This document shows positions 1 to 10,022 of a stretch of 64,000 nucleotides of DNA, in pieces (positions within the stretch are counted from its first letter, which is position 1; each line of letters opens with the position of its first letter). A program made the position numbers and the translations under genes. This DNA comes from a virus. The notes under the pieces are model-generated. The model was not told the DNA's origin, did not search any database, and saw only the letters and a program-made list of their open reading frames with translations. The stretch lies in the IMG/VR virus record IMGVR_UViG_3300009376_001132, positions 1-64,000 of that record. The stretch is one strand, 5' to 3'.

Positions 1-3000
1 GGGGCTGCTGGCGGCCGCCTTGTTGTTCTTGTTGTTGTTCGTCTTCTCTTTGCTGTTGTTGCTGCTCTTGTTGTTGCTCTTGTTGTTCTCTCTGTTCTGG
101 TTGGTTTTGTTGCTCTTGTTGCTCTTGCTCTTGTTGCTCTTGTTGCTCTCCCTCTTGGCGAGCAACTCTTTGCCGGTCTCGTATATCTTGCTGTTCTCGT
201 TCAGCTTGTTGGCGCTGTTGTTCTTGGTTTTGCCGGCGCTCACTTTCTTTCCAGGGTTTCATTATAGCATCGTTTTGGTCTGCCTCGATATTCCTCGAAC
301 CGGCTAGAACACTGTCTGATCTTTTAAGTTCCTTCTTTAAATCATAGTCAGTGTATTCGGAAGACAACGCAGGAGGAAAATATTCTGGATCTAGGGATTG
401 CATTGCTTGAATGTCAGCCATTCGAACTTTTGTCCTTTCTTGGAACGCTAGATTGGGGGTGTTTTGGGTAATGTTTACAACCTTATCAATATAGATGTAC
501 TGGAGACCGACAAGTAGCGGTATCGGCATATAAGCTAAATACCTTTCGTTTATAAAATCTTCGTCAGACATGTTTCTGACATCTTCTAGTCTATTAAACC
601 CAAGTTGTTCACGGTTCCCTCCACCCAAAGTGAGCCAACCACCAAGAGAAATGTGGTCGCCCTGGTTCTCTCTTGTATACCCTTTTTTCAGATATCTTGC
701 CAAAAGCTTATATCTATCTCCAAAGCCAGAAAGAGGTCCCCCAAGTTCTTCCCCCGCATTATCCTCGACGATTTTAAAATAATTTCTCTTGGTTGTTACA
801 TATCCTTGAAATTCTAGGTCATCTCCATCTAATGTTTCTGTTATGGCTGATCCAGCAGAAACATTCAGAAGCATTCTTTTTAACATCTGCCTAATGATAT
901 AATGAAACATCCCAGGCAAGTCTGTTCCGGTGTCTTGTTCAGACAAATTATCAAATCTAAACTCAACTTTGTCATCTTCTGTATCTTCTTTGAGCGGCAA
1001 TGGGTTTCCGGCATCATCTGTTTCGTTCCCATATAGGGTGCATGTTTTAGATATTATCTCAACCCCTTCCCATATTTTTTGCATAGAGATTGACCCTTGA
1101 CTGTCTTTTTCATACAGGTCGTTTAAGATCTTATTACTTAAATAAGATCCTAACATATTAATCGTATCCGGCGTCATCAAACTATAACCGTTATTAAACC
1201 ACGGCAACCCGTTCATTATGAACGATATAAGTCTTACCTGAAACATGTTGAGGACTGTTCTGGCTTTAAATTCTTCTGTTGGTAAATTGCAAGGGTCTGA
1301 GTTGGGGCCAAAAACAGGCACAGAAGCTCGGATCAAAGTGTCCGTTAGTCTTCTTTGAAGGTCTCGTCTTTGTGATCCGTATGTAACCTTGACAACAGTA
1401 TCAGGTATGTTATAATAATTATTTACAGTCGGATAAGCGAGCGCATGGACATCCACCCAAGCCTTGTCTGATGGGTTTCGCCCTTCTCCAAGGTTATATC
1501 TTTGAGCAATTTGTCTGGCTCCGCCGAGTGCTCCGCCTCTACCACCAATCGGCATTTCTTGTTCTCCCCGTTCTGGGGCGTAGCCCATATAAAGAAGTGC
1601 TTTAATATATCTGTTGAGCCTGGTGCGCTGGGCTGTGTCAAAATGAGATGGGTCAACTCTCGAAAGATGGTTTTTAATTGAATAGTTTGCCAACTGAGAT
1701 TCTGGGAGATTATCCTCAGCTAGGTGAAACTCTGCCAAAACTCGCTCTGGCTCATATAAAGGTGGGAATTTAAGCTGATTTATTCGCCGCTGCGACATAC
1801 CTCCCTGCCGCAACAAGCGTTCTTGCCCTTCGGTCATGGGACCTCGGACGCCGACTGTGCGATTAAAAACCACCTTACATGTTCCTCTAGGAGAACCAGA
1901 TAAACTGGGGTCGCCTGGAATATATACAAGCTCTACTTCTCCACGAGCGACGTTGTATTTAGCATCTTGGGTTCCCACTACCCATCTAGGTGATCTTACT
2001 TGATTCTCTCTATCGCTTCGCTCGACCATTCTTACCGTGCTGGCTAATTGTAGTCCGGGGTCATCGTTACTGCCGCCACCCCAGAAACGATAAAAATATC
2101 TTCCTACTTCCGTATCTTCTGGACGGACTGGGTTGATTTGATTATTTGCATCTAATTCTGCCTCGTCGTCTTCAGCCTGCGACTTAATCCGAATGCCGTA
2201 TTTTACTGCTCCCTCTGCTTGCATACGAAGAACATTTTGCATCAAACCTCGAATCATACCCAATAATTTAAGGAAAAACGCAGGAAACGGAATTAGGTCC
2301 CAAAAATTTTGCACATCTGCTATAAAATCAAAATCGCTGGCGTTCAGGTCGCACAAAGAGGTAATTCTTCTCGTATCGCTATCAATCTGTCCCCTTATTT
2401 GTTTTAATATTTGTTTTTTTGATAACCCGCCAGCAACAACAGCATCGTCGTCTTCGCCCTCACTCAAAGAATCAATATCTACAGCGGCTCCTAGTCCATA
2501 CCCTAGAATATCTCCCCTTTCACAAAGGTCCAATTTTGGATCTAGTTGTTCTTCAAGTCCAAGAACAACTTCTGCGCCGAGAAGCTGCCCCAGTCTTTTA
2601 AAGTACTTCCTTATGTTCCTTCTGTCTAAATTAAGACTTCCATATCTTGTATCTCCCGCTCTTGCGGACTCCTGAAATTCCCCTACAATCGCCTTGGCGA
2701 ACTTAGCTTTTATTTGGTTGTTTTCTATTTGCCTTCTTAAAGAAGTATCAATAGAATTTAAATCAATGGGTCCCATATTGAACGTTCGATACAACAAATT
2801 GATAGTTTCCGACGGGGCTGTACCCTGAAGTAGTGCTGTCAAATCTATATCTACTAGAACCTCGGAAGCGTCGTCATTCAATTGTCGTAATTGCTCTTCT
2901 GTCGCAGGGCTTATTTTTAGATTATCTTCTCTGTATAGGGTGTTGTATAAATTTAATTCGGCAGCCATTTCCTCTAAATCAATCCCCTTATAGTCAACGA

Positions 3001-5875
3001 GTTCATTAATGTTTATCGCATTATATCGAGAAGGGGCGAAGTTCGCAGCAGAAGCTCCACTTCTTTTTTTAGGACCTTTTGAAGAATCAACTACTGTCTG
3101 TCCGCCGCAGCCAGCAGAAGCGAGTAAAAGCTCTTTAAATGCTGATAATATTAGCTGTTTTATAAATTCCAAAACCAGCATCTTGATCATCTCTCGCCAT
3201 ATTTTAGCAAGATCTGGTATTGAAATTGATGTAAAGTTTATGCCACGAGGAGGTGTTAGTCCGGCTTTCACAAGTTTTGTCACTTCAGGAGGTACGCCGC
3301 CAGGGTCTAAAACTTCGTTTTCCAAAATATCACCCAATAAACCAAAGAGGCACATTATCTCTTGGTTTATTTGAGATTCTATTTGTTTCCAAAGAAGATC
3401 TGGGTTATCAGTATACCCTGCGCCGAGAAGCAACAACTGTTCTTGTTGTTTGCTTATCATAATATCTTCTTTAATCAACCTTAAAACTGTCGCCACCAAC
3501 TCTTTAAAGGAGCATTTACCACCCATAAGTTGAAACAAAAGAAATGCGTCATTTAAATACTTTGCCAAAGGCGACTCACAGCCAGCATTATTTAAGACCC
3601 CAATGTAGCCGCCCATAAATTGCTTTCCTCGTGCAAGCCTTTTATCAAATTCTTTTTGAACTTCAGACTCTGTCTTGAACGAGGGGTTTTCACTTTCTGG
3701 TGGAGCAGATCTGCCAAAACTATTTGACCCCAGGGCAGCACCAGTTGGTTCAGAGGGGTATTTATTTTCTTCTAAGTTTTTTTCTTTTTTGGCAGCAATT
3801 TCAGTAGGTCTTATAATCGGACTTGGGTAAATAAATCGTGTAACAAACTCGGTTGCCGGGGGTCTCTCGCTTTTTCTCATTCTCCTGATTTGAGTGATTT
3901 TTTCCCCGAAGAAGACAAGGGCAAATGTTACCGACCACACACCTTCAAACTCTGGGTCTGGTAAAATATCGATACTTCCGTCGTCATACATTTCGTGCGA
4001 GACTTTATGTACTGCGCCATTATAATAAATCAACTGTAGGGTAAACTCTTCAGTTAAAAGAAACTCTATCCGATCACTGTCGCTAATGGTTATATTTCTA
4101 TTCTGTGTCCATGTCTCTATCTTATTGTAGAAGGTATTAATATGTTCTGCTTCTTCTAATAGATTAACACCCTCCATCATCGAAGGAGTAATGCCATCGT
4201 TTGCCAACTCGGCGTATGTTGCTTCTAACATCTTAGAAATGTTTCTTAAATTTGTTTTAAGCTTTGATATAGTAAAAGGCGCACGTCGTGCGGGCACTTC
4301 TAAATTCATAATCGCTTTGGACACAACAAGGGGGTCTGGCTCATCTTCCTCTTTTCCTATTGAGCCGTCGTCGTCGAATCGCCGAAGGATCCAATCGTCT
4401 ATCCTTGTAGAAATCAACCAAACATCAGTACCAGCGGGTATCGGCTGTGGTCTACCTGGGTGTCCGTAGTGGCTGGCGAAAAATATTTCAACCGAAGAGT
4501 CGTCAGTATTGTGTTCTCTTATTATTTGATTATAATTGTCCTCAGAATATTTGTCTGCTGCTTTTAGTATCTCCTCTGTTGAAATTTTCATCCACTCATA
4601 AGCATTGCCACCAGTTATTACACCCGCATCGTCATCTTCTTGATTGGCTATGTCAAATGCTTGGGGATTCCTTGCCATTGTGGTTGCCACGCAATACCAT
4701 GACTTATCTGAAGAATTATAATATACTTTTCTCGGTATTTTCTTTAACTGACTGGGTAGTTGCCAAACCATGTTGTTTGTGGTCATTAAAGCCTCTAGAG
4801 CGGTGGCTGGAGGCTTTATCTGCGGACAATTACCCCAGGGAGAATTTAGGTCAACTCCACGGTCGGCTGATCTAACTGATGGTGTTGGTGCCTCTAATAA
4901 AGTTGCGCCTCCACCCGAATTAGGTCCCGGCGGAATCTCTGACGCAATATCATACTCTTTTTTTCTTACCTTGCTAACGGTTGGCGTTACCGAGGGCATC
5001 CTAGAAACAGCCACCGAGCTTGGCAATGTTACTATATCGCCAGGATATATCCAATGACCATTTTCTGATCTTTTTCGCCCTTGATCGTCTGTTGGGGCTC
5101 CAATTATGTATGAATTTTGTGGTATTTCCAAAATTTTAGCAACGGTAGTGTCATGGCGGGTTGCTATCCTTGATAGCCAATCACCCTTCTTAACAACATA
5201 TTTGCCTACGGGAAGTGGGGTTGACAGCGATCCTCTGTCGTTTGCTTCCGGTGTTTGATTCGATGGCTTTTGAGCGTCATCTGTTGTAACAGTTTCTAAT
5301 GCTGTTTTGTTTTCTGGGGACTCTCTCTTGACATCTTTTACTACTTTTTTTAATGTTTGTGCTTTTTCTATAGAACTCAAAGGAACAAGTGCAATAATAT
5401 ATCCACCTATTCTTGGGTTATCTTTTCCGTTGGGAGTTCCGGATGCTGTCATTACAACTTTGGCGTTTTGTGGATATAGAGCGGCATAGGCTAACAGATC
5501 GTTAATTGTAATAAATGAATTATCAGCGTTAAGTCCATTGTTTTCGTTCCAAAGCCTTTCGATGACCCTGTTTCCCATCGGAGGAAAATCTTTTCCTTTT
5601 TTAAACGTTTCGTGAAGCCAGCCAATGAACCACTTATTTCTTTTACTGCTATAGTCGTAATCTAAACCACGCCGTTCTCCTTCAGTTGTTTTACCCCAGT
5701 TTTGGGGCACACCTCTCCATTCAAGCACAGCATCACGAATTGTCCCCGCTTCGTAGCCAAAGAGCGTTTTTTTTCTATACGGTCGGGGGCCCCTTCTGGC
5801 TTGGGGGACCGCAGAAGTGTATCGTTCTGGGTTAGGATTTACAATGTCTCTTTTGTCTTGCTTGTTTTCAGCCAT
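1..5875 (-). CDS. giant LysM-containing baseplate/tail protein (3' end outside window)
   Basis: One uninterrupted minus-strand frame of about 1,958 codons starts at 5875 and runs off the left edge, so the C-terminus is missing. Residues about 225-290 form a LysM-type domain (YVVKKGDWLSRIATRHDTT, closing with IYPGDIVTLP). T4-like baseplate wedge proteins such as gp53 carry a LysM fold, so I infer a peptidoglycan-facing tail or baseplate role. The middle is long and without recognised domains. The last visible ~80 residues are extremely rich in Gln, Glu and Arg. The ATG lies only 9 bases after the upstream stop and has no clear Shine-Dalgarno. The neighbours are virion-type genes. Phage structural protein is likely; the exact role is uncertain. 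Confidence 0.75.
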   Translation of the reverse strand, partial: MAENKQDKRDIVNPNPERYTSAVPQARRGPRPYRKKTLFGYEAGTIRDAVLEWRGVPQNWGKTTEGERRGLDYDYSSKRNKWFIGWLHETFKKGKDFPPMGNRVIERLWNENNGLNADNSFITINDLLAYAALYPQNAKVVMTASGTPNGKDNPRIGGYIIALVPLSSIEKAQTLKKVVKDVKRESPENKTALETVTTDDAQKPSNQTPEANDRGSLSTPLPVGKYVVKKGDWLSRIATRHDTTVAKILEIPQNSYIIGAPTDDQGRKRSENGHWIYPGDIVTLPSSVAVSRMPSVTPTVSKVRKKEYDIASEIPPGPNSGGGATLLEAPTPSVRSADRGVDLNSPWGNCPQIKPPATALEALMTTNNMVWQLPSQLKKIPRKVYYNSSDKSWYCVATTMARNPQAFDIANQEDDDAGVITGGNAYEWMKISTEEILKAADKYSEDNYNQIIREHNTDDSSVEIFFASHYGHPGRPQPIPAGTDVWLISTRIDDWILRRFDDDGSIGKEEDEPDPLVVSKAIMNLEVPARRAPFTISKLKTNLRNISKMLEATYAELANDGITPSMMEGVNLLEEAEHINTFYNKIETWTQNRNITISDSDRIEFLLTEEFTLQLIYYNGAVHKVSHEMYDDGSIDILPDPEFEGVWSVTFALVFFGEKITQIRRMRKSERPPATEFVTRFIYPSPIIRPTEIAAKKEKNLEENKYPSEPTGAALGSNSFGRSAPPESENPSFKTESEVQKEFDKRLARGKQFMGGYIGVLNNAGCESPLAKYLNDAFLLFQLMGGKCSFKELVATVLRLIKEDIMISKQQEQLLLLGAGYTDNPDLLWKQIESQINQEIMCLFGLLGDILENEVLDPGGVPPEVTKLVKAGLTPPRGINFTSISIPDLAKIWREMIKMLVLEFIKQLILSAFKELLLASAGCGGQTVVDSSKGPKKRSGASAANFAPSRYNAININELVDYKGIDLEEMAAELNLYNTLYREDNLKISPATEEQLRQLNDDASEVLVDIDLTALLQGTAPSETINLLYRTFNMGPIDLNSIDTSLRRQIENNQIKAKFAKAIVGEFQESARAGDTRYGSLNLDRRNIRKYFKRLGQLLGAEVVLGLEEQLDPKLDLCERGDILGYGLGAAVDIDSLSEGEDDDAVVAGGLSKKQILKQIRGQIDSDTRRITSLCDLNASDFDFIADVQNFWDLIPFPAFFLKLLGMIRGLMQNVLRMQAEGAVKYGIRIKSQAEDDEAELDANNQINPVRPEDTEVGRYFYRFWGGGSNDDPGLQLASTVRMVERSDRENQVRSPRWVVGTQDAKYNVARGEVELVYIPGDPSLSGSPRGTCKVVFNRTVGVRGPMTEGQERLLRQGGMSQRRINQLKFPPLYEPERVLAEFHLAEDNLPESQLANYSIKNHLSRVDPSHFDTAQRTRLNRYIKALLYMGYAPERGEQEMPIGGRGGALGGARQIAQRYNLGEGRNPSDKAWVDVHALAYPTVNNYYNIPDTVVKVTYGSQRRDLQRRLTDTLIRASVPVFGPNSDPCNLPTEEFKARTVLNMFQVRLISFIMNGLPWFNNGYSLMTPDTINMLGSYLSNKILNDLYEKDSQGSISMQKIWEGVEIISKTCTLYGNETDDAGNPLPLKEDTEDDKVEFRFDNLSEQDTGTDLPGMFHYIIRQMLKRMLLNVSAGSAITETLDGDDLEFQGYVTTKRNYFKIVEDNAGEELGGPLSGFGDRYKLLARYLKKGYTRENQGDHISLGGWLTLGGGNREQLGFNRLEDVRNMSDEDFINERYLAYMPIPLLVGLQYIYIDKVVNITQNTPNLAFQERTKVRMADIQAMQSLDPEYFPPALSSEYTDYDLKKELKRSDSVLAGSRNIEADQNDAIMKPWKESERRQNQEQQRQQAEREQQDIRDRQRVARQEGEQQEQQEQEQQEQQNQPEQREQQEQQQEQQQQQREDEQQQEQQGGRQQP
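20..180. repeat. low-complexity Gln/Glu-coding tract
   Basis: This is a degenerate ttg/ttgttct/ctc tandem-like tract. On the minus strand it encodes an almost pure Gln-Glu-Gln-Gln run with scattered Arg inside the giant tail protein. It is probably slippage-prone and is likely to form a coiled or disordered charged segment. It also creates a spurious Leu-rich open frame on the plus strand. Confidence 0.8.
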
Positions 5876-5886
5876 AAGATAAATAC

Positions 5887-6870
5887 TTAGTTGGTGTTAT
5901 TATGCACACTGAGGATGTATTTTGCACCAAATCCTCTTGCTCCTTTTTTAACTTTCTGTATGCCAGGGATTCCATCGTCTGGGTCTACATAAGTAAAATT
6001 CCATCCTACCGTATTTTTACTTGTCATTAGAGCTTTTCCGGCAGCGAAACCAAAGGCTCCGGCGGCGGAGGCGCAGGCTGGCGCACAAATTATAAAATCA
6101 GGGGCAGTTGGTCCTCCCGTAGGGGACGAAATATGGAAGTGTGCAGCCAGGGCCGAACAAAAGGCTATCATGGTTCTTGATATAAATCCAACATTGTCAC
6201 TAACTTCGTTAACAAGTTTTGATAAATCAGCCAAAGCATGGCACAGATTATTACCCTTGACCAAGGGCTGAAGGTCTTCATCACTGTTTCCAGCGATTAA
6301 GTCAATCCCAGATTGTATTCCAATTCGAACACCCCTAGAGTCGTAGGTGTCTGTTCCTGTAACAAGTTTTATTCCGTCACGAGCAATAATTCTAACTCCG
6401 TCGGCTTTAACAGCAACGGCAGATTTTGCCGGCTCATTACCTACCACTCCTTCTGGAAGTTTAAAATACTTGTCAATGTCGGCTCGTTGAGAAATATAAA
6501 TTCTGGCAGAATCCAAAAACGGATCTTTGTCGGTTGTAACCATGACCCCTGTTTCTGGGTCTTCTTCTCTTGCTAAAGGTCCTCCCATGCCGGCGATAAT
6601 ATCAATACAGGCAGCGTGGGAATGACCTGCGCCACCGTAACCGCTTGCTGGTCCTCGGGGTCGATCACGTCCTATAATTATGAATTGATTGTTCTTCCCT
6701 TGGATTACCCTTTCTGGGATTGTTTTATTGTATTTTGGATGGGCTTCTGCCATATAGTCATTAAAAATTCCGTCGTTCAGCCACTTTTTTTCTTTATGAG
6801 ATATTTCTGCAAGACGTTTTTTGTCTGCTTTCTTCATCCCTACTCTTTCAACGTCTTTTTTAAGAACCAT
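5887..6870 (-). CDS. putative phage structural protein
   Basis: This 327-residue protein has no domain I can name. It has a charged, lysine-rich N-terminus, then a Gly-rich segment with GGAGHSHAACIDI around residue 80, a middle part with short beta-like VRIIARDGIKLVTGTDTYDSRGVRIG repeats typical of baseplate or spike beta-structures, and an Ala/Cys-rich stretch near residue 265 (ICAPACASAAGAFGFAAG). It sits between the tail lysin and the giant LysM protein with gaps of only about 12 bases, so co-transcription and a baseplate or tail role are inferred from position. No signal peptide or membrane segment is seen. Confidence 0.6.
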   Translation of the reverse strand: MVLKKDVERVGMKKADKKRLAEISHKEKKWLNDGIFNDYMAEAHPKYNKTIPERVIQGKNNQFIIIGRDRPRGPASGYGGAGHSHAACIDIIAGMGGPLAREEDPETGVMVTTDKDPFLDSARIYISQRADIDKYFKLPEGVVGNEPAKSAVAVKADGVRIIARDGIKLVTGTDTYDSRGVRIGIQSGIDLIAGNSDEDLQPLVKGNNLCHALADLSKLVNEVSDNVGFISRTMIAFCSALAAHFHISSPTGGPTAPDFIICAPACASAAGAFGFAAGKALMTSKNTVGWNFTYVDPDDGIPGIQKVKKGARGFGAKYILSVHNNTN

Positions 6871-6882
6871 GGTGCTTTCCTC

Positions 6883-8448
6883 TTATCTTCTTATTCCATC
6901 TAAGTCTGGATAAATATAATTTCTGGGTCCGCTGGGTCTAGACGGATCAAAAGGACCCACTTTGGCTTGTTTCGGATCTTCAACAGTCTTGCCTGCCATA
7001 ACTCGTCGGTACATGTCCCTAGTCCTTGTGACTCCAATCTGAAAGTGGGGTCCGTCAAAGAAACCTCGAAATTCACCCCCCCACTCAAAGCCATGTTCCT
7101 TGCCCATTCTACCAATATCATGCCATCGTTTCTTGGGGTACCGCTCATCAAACCCGAATGGAATTCCACGCTGAGGGTTTTCTACCACATCGAACGCTAT
7201 TCCGTAATTGTGATAACTTTGACCGCCCCTGGCTTTAGAAACACCTCGCCTACGCATTTGGTCTTGTTCGGGAAATGTCCTATATGTAGCAGTAATCTTA
7301 ATATTATAGCCACGACTGCGAGCATCTCTAATAAAATCTGCCGTTTGTTTTCTGATATCTGGGTGTAACTGTTTGATCAATTGATCTGTGAGTCTGTGTC
7401 CTGTCTTTGGAATGGACTGAGGTTGTGCCATTTTAGCAGTACTATCTGGTTCGGAGGATTTTTTTTGTTTTGGTTGTTTTTTTCCAGATGCTCCGGCTTC
7501 GCCGTCACCGCCAGTAAAATCTCTGTTCGTATAAATTACGTCGCACTCAACACACGAAGACGGTGTTGAATTAGATCCACGAGGGGCGGCGGCGAAGGGG
7601 GGATGTCCTACCAAATTTGGGCCCGGTGGAGCGGGATCTCTATCTTTCGCTGTCGGTCTAGAAGGAGCACTGGTGTCTCCTGCTGGTTGTCTTGTAACAG
7701 GGTCGATTCCCTGGTCATCTGTCGGGTTGTTTAATTGTCTAGGATTATTAGATCCCTGTGTTAAATCATCAAGTAATCCTTTGATCAGTCCGCCAAAAGA
7801 TGGCTTTACTGTAGTCTCAACACTTTTCTTTAGGCTTTCACATGCGGAAAGCCTGTCCGTAACACCCGCTTTACTAAAATGAGAACGAACAGCAGCTTCT
7901 CTTGCTGCGATGGCTCCTTCGGTTCCCTCAACAACTTTTGTTACAGACTCTCCAAGCGCAACAATTATACCATTGCCGATAATTTTGGACTTAATATCAG
8001 GATTCTTAAAGCTGACCTTTATTATGTCGCCAACCTTTGGCTCGGTGCCTCCGATATCATCTAAAAATCCTACAAATTCGGGATGAAGATTAATAAGATG
8101 TTGGTCGTTCTCGTCTTTTGGTCTCGGGAACGGATGAGCGGCCGCCAATTCTGAATCTTTTATTCTTGCTCTTACCCTGACCGGGTTTTTTTCATACCAC
8201 TTAAACCAATCCCATGATTTTTTAGATCTCGAATTTGCATTGGCTTGCGAATCAATCCTAAGCACCTCTGCGTAATAAAACGCTTGTTCTTTATCTGCTG
8301 TGGAAGAAAATTGTTTTCGGATCTGTTGTGATATTTGATCTTCACGGGTTGACATGCCCGGTTGGAAAGATGGCTTTCTTTTTTTATATGAAGGTCTAGA
8401 TACGCTAAAATCTGCTGGTTTCTTTTTTCCGTTGATTTTTCTTGTCAT
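6883..8448 (-). CDS. tail lysin: baseplate hub-like protein with C-terminal M15 peptidase
   Basis: The 521-residue protein has an N-terminal part (to about 170) that includes a beta-rich region, KVGDIIKVSFKNPDIKSKI, resembling an OB-like hub domain. A Pro/Ser/Thr-rich linker follows (about 230-350). Residues about 355-480 form a D-Ala-D-Ala/L-Ala-D-Glu peptidase of the M15 (VanY/endolysin) family. The zinc-site signatures SYHNYGIAFDV and GPHFQIG are present, as is the ATYRTFPEQDQM strand typical of M15C. This architecture is analogous to T4 gp5, where a hub carries a cell-wall-cutting domain used during injection. The role is inferred from the domain pairing and from the flanking tail genes. 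Confidence 0.8.
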   Translation of the reverse strand: MTRKINGKKKPADFSVSRPSYKKRKPSFQPGMSTREDQISQQIRKQFSSTADKEQAFYYAEVLRIDSQANANSRSKKSWDWFKWYEKNPVRVRARIKDSELAAAHPFPRPKDENDQHLINLHPEFVGFLDDIGGTEPKVGDIIKVSFKNPDIKSKIIGNGIIVALGESVTKVVEGTEGAIAAREAAVRSHFSKAGVTDRLSACESLKKSVETTVKPSFGGLIKGLLDDLTQGSNNPRQLNNPTDDQGIDPVTRQPAGDTSAPSRPTAKDRDPAPPGPNLVGHPPFAAAPRGSNSTPSSCVECDVIYTNRDFTGGDGEAGASGKKQPKQKKSSEPDSTAKMAQPQSIPKTGHRLTDQLIKQLHPDIRKQTADFIRDARSRGYNIKITATYRTFPEQDQMRRRGVSKARGGQSYHNYGIAFDVVENPQRGIPFGFDERYPKKRWHDIGRMGKEHGFEWGGEFRGFFDGPHFQIGVTRTRDMYRRVMAGKTVEDPKQAKVGPFDPSRPSGPRNYIYPDLDGIRR

Positions 8449-8458
8449 TTTGTATGCC

Positions 8459-8755
8459 TTATTTATCTTTTATTAAGTCAAACAATTCCGCTTTATCTGA
8501 ATCGGATAACCCATCATTTGATTTAAGTGCTTCTTTTTTGTGAACCAAGGTGGCTAACTTGACCAGTTGTTCATTACTTCTTTGTAGTGTTTCGACAAAT
8601 TTTGCAGCAATAGGCCCGGAATCCGAATAACGATCTTGGTTACCCGGAACAGCCATGTATTCCCGAAGTTGACTCAGAAGAATTTCTGTTGTCTGTCGGT
8701 CGTTATTTATATTATCTAGGGCTTGCTCGATAAGAGAGTTGAGATCCTTTTTCAT
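8459..8755 (-). CDS. small alpha-helical protein of unknown function
   Basis: This 98-residue product is predominantly helical and charged by composition (LNSLIEQALDNINNDRQTTE, ending in SDKAELFDLIKDK), with no signal peptide, Cys motif or known domain visible. It lies between the late sigma factor gene and the tail lysin. A TATTTATTTAT stretch lies about 20 bases upstream of the ATG and could belong to a late promoter. Its position suggests a tail assembly accessory or chaperone, but that is a guess. Confidence 0.55.
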   Translation of the reverse strand: MKKDLNSLIEQALDNINNDRQTTEILLSQLREYMAVPGNQDRYSDSGPIAAKFVETLQRSNEQLVKLATLVHKKEALKSNDGLSDSDKAELFDLIKDK

Positions 8756-8789
8756 ACTTTGTCCTCGTTAAGTATAAATAAATAGGTTC

Positions 8790-9470
8790 TCACATAATTT
8801 CTCCGCTATCCCATTTTTCTCTAAATATCTTATATCTTGACCTCATTTTATTCAAGCAGCTTACAATTTGCTTGGTATTGAGTCCCGTAATTTCTCGGAG
8901 ATATAAGTATATTGCTTTTTTATTAAAGATTTCTATTTGCTCAATGTTTTCCATTAGTAACAAAACAGCATCTAAAACCTTTTTTTCATTCTCTTTTAAT
9001 TTAAGGTTTTGCCAGTTTTCAACCTCGGTCAAAAGCAACGACCAAAATTGCTTCTCTTCTTGGTCGTCCAAAAAATCGCTATCAGAGGTTCCAATCGCCT
9101 CAACCTCTCGATACATTTCATCATAATTTATTTCTCTTTTGTTTTTTATGTTTTGTTTTTTTGCCTTGTGTGTAAACCAGTTTTTTGTTACAACAGAAAA
9201 ATATGAAAAGGCTTTGGTGCCCTTGTTCGGATTAAATTTGCCGAGAATTGTTGTGAGCCAAATTTTACAATCATCCTTTAAGCTGTCTATATTACTCAAG
9301 GAAGTAAATTTATAGGTGTAAACAATTTTATCAACCATTTCGTTAAACGCCGGCTGGATATGTTTTACATACAAATCCGTCCGTATAGTATGGCACTCGG
9401 TAGCGCAATAATTGACTATTGCCTGTTCTGTTTCCGAAGTGAAATAATGTTTACCCTTCGGTTTCTTCAT
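8790..9470 (-). CDS. gp55-like late-transcription sigma factor
   Basis: This is a 226-residue sigma-70-superfamily protein resembling T4 gp55, which directs host RNA polymerase to late promoters. Visible features are a region-2-like core (NPNKGTKAFSYFSVVTKNWF) followed by a basic stretch, and a C-terminal helical part (YLREITGLNTKQIVSCLNKM) that looks like a helix-turn-helix. I chose the ATG at 9470 because AGGAG sits 9 bases upstream; a GTG at 9497 would give nine extra residues and a longer overlap with the upstream gene. It lies next to FmdB-like and membrane-protein genes just before the tail genes it probably activates. Confidence 0.8.
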   Translation of the reverse strand: MKKPKGKHYFTSETEQAIVNYCATECHTIRTDLYVKHIQPAFNEMVDKIVYTYKFTSLSNIDSLKDDCKIWLTTILGKFNPNKGTKAFSYFSVVTKNWFTHKAKKQNIKNKREINYDEMYREVEAIGTSDSDFLDDQEEKQFWSLLLTEVENWQNLKLKENEKKVLDAVLLLMENIEQIEIFNKKAIYLYLREITGLNTKQIVSCLNKMRSRYKIFREKWDSGEIM

Positions 9471-9768
9471 GTATTTTTTCTCCTCTATTTTCTTCACCCA
9501 AATAAAATATTTCGCTAAGATCGTCTAAGTCTTGAGCTAAATCTTTTGTATGTTGTAGTAATCCTCGCAGGGTGTCATCGCCGTAAAACATCGGTAGGTC
9601 GTAAACCTTTTGCAAATGATCTTTATAATTTTTAATGATCTCTAGTAAACTAGAACTATTTTCGCTAATATATCTGAACCTTTGTAGAAGTTGCGAGGCG
9701 TACCAAACCATTAATAGAAAACACGCAAAAGACGCAACAAACAAGAGTGCTAAAATCCAGACCATCAT
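9451..9768 (-). CDS. small membrane-anchored protein
   Basis: The 105-residue protein has one strong N-terminal membrane helix (WILALLFVASFACFLLMVWY) followed by a cytoplasmic-looking helical, charged domain ending in acidic residues. No enzymatic motif is seen. It overlaps both neighbours (the FmdB-like gene upstream and the sigma factor gene downstream), which indicates translational coupling. A role as a membrane-associated partner of late transcription or lysis timing is possible but unsupported. Confidence 0.6.
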   Translation of the reverse strand: MMVWILALLFVASFACFLLMVWYASQLLQRFRYISENSSSLLEIIKNYKDHLQKVYDLPMFYGDDTLRGLLQHTKDLAQDLDDLSEIFYLGEENRGEKIHEETEG

Positions 9769-10022
9769 TTGTTCTCTCTTTTCTTCAGCTTTTCTTTTTC
9801 TTGTTTGATTTCGTTTTTTATTTCTTCTATTGTTGTATGGACAACTGCACCTGTCTTTGTCTGGTTGTTGGTTTTTTTAGACAATATTTTCACAGGAGTG
9901 TTCAGTATTTTAATTAGCGTTGGCTTTTTACACTCTGTGCAATCTGTTTTTAGCTCTTTGTAGGAATGACGAAATTCTAAAATCGCATCACAGCTTTGAC
10001 ACTTATAACAATAGGTAGGCAC
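9765..10022 (-). CDS. FmdB-type zinc ribbon protein
   Basis: The protein is 85 residues with a GTG start. The N-terminus carries a four-cysteine ribbon: PTYCYKCQSC, then DCTECKKP about 20 residues later, the FmdB/CxxC-CxxC regulatory family pattern that starts with PxYxYxC. The C-terminal half is Lys/Glu-rich and helical. FmdB-like ribbons often occur in T4-like marine phages close to transcription genes, so a protein- or nucleic-acid-binding role near the gp55-like sigma factor is plausible. The start overlaps the upstream stop as TAGTG. Confidence 0.75.
   Translation of the reverse strand: MPTYCYKCQSCDAILEFRHSYKELKTDCTECKKPTLIKILNTPVKILSKKTNNQTKTGAVVHTTIEEIKNEIKQEKEKLKKRENK

Noticed and set aside
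20-307. 95-residue Leu-rich plus-strand frame
   Set aside because: It is the antisense of the Gln/Glu-rich tract of the giant tail protein; pure low complexity and no ribosome site.
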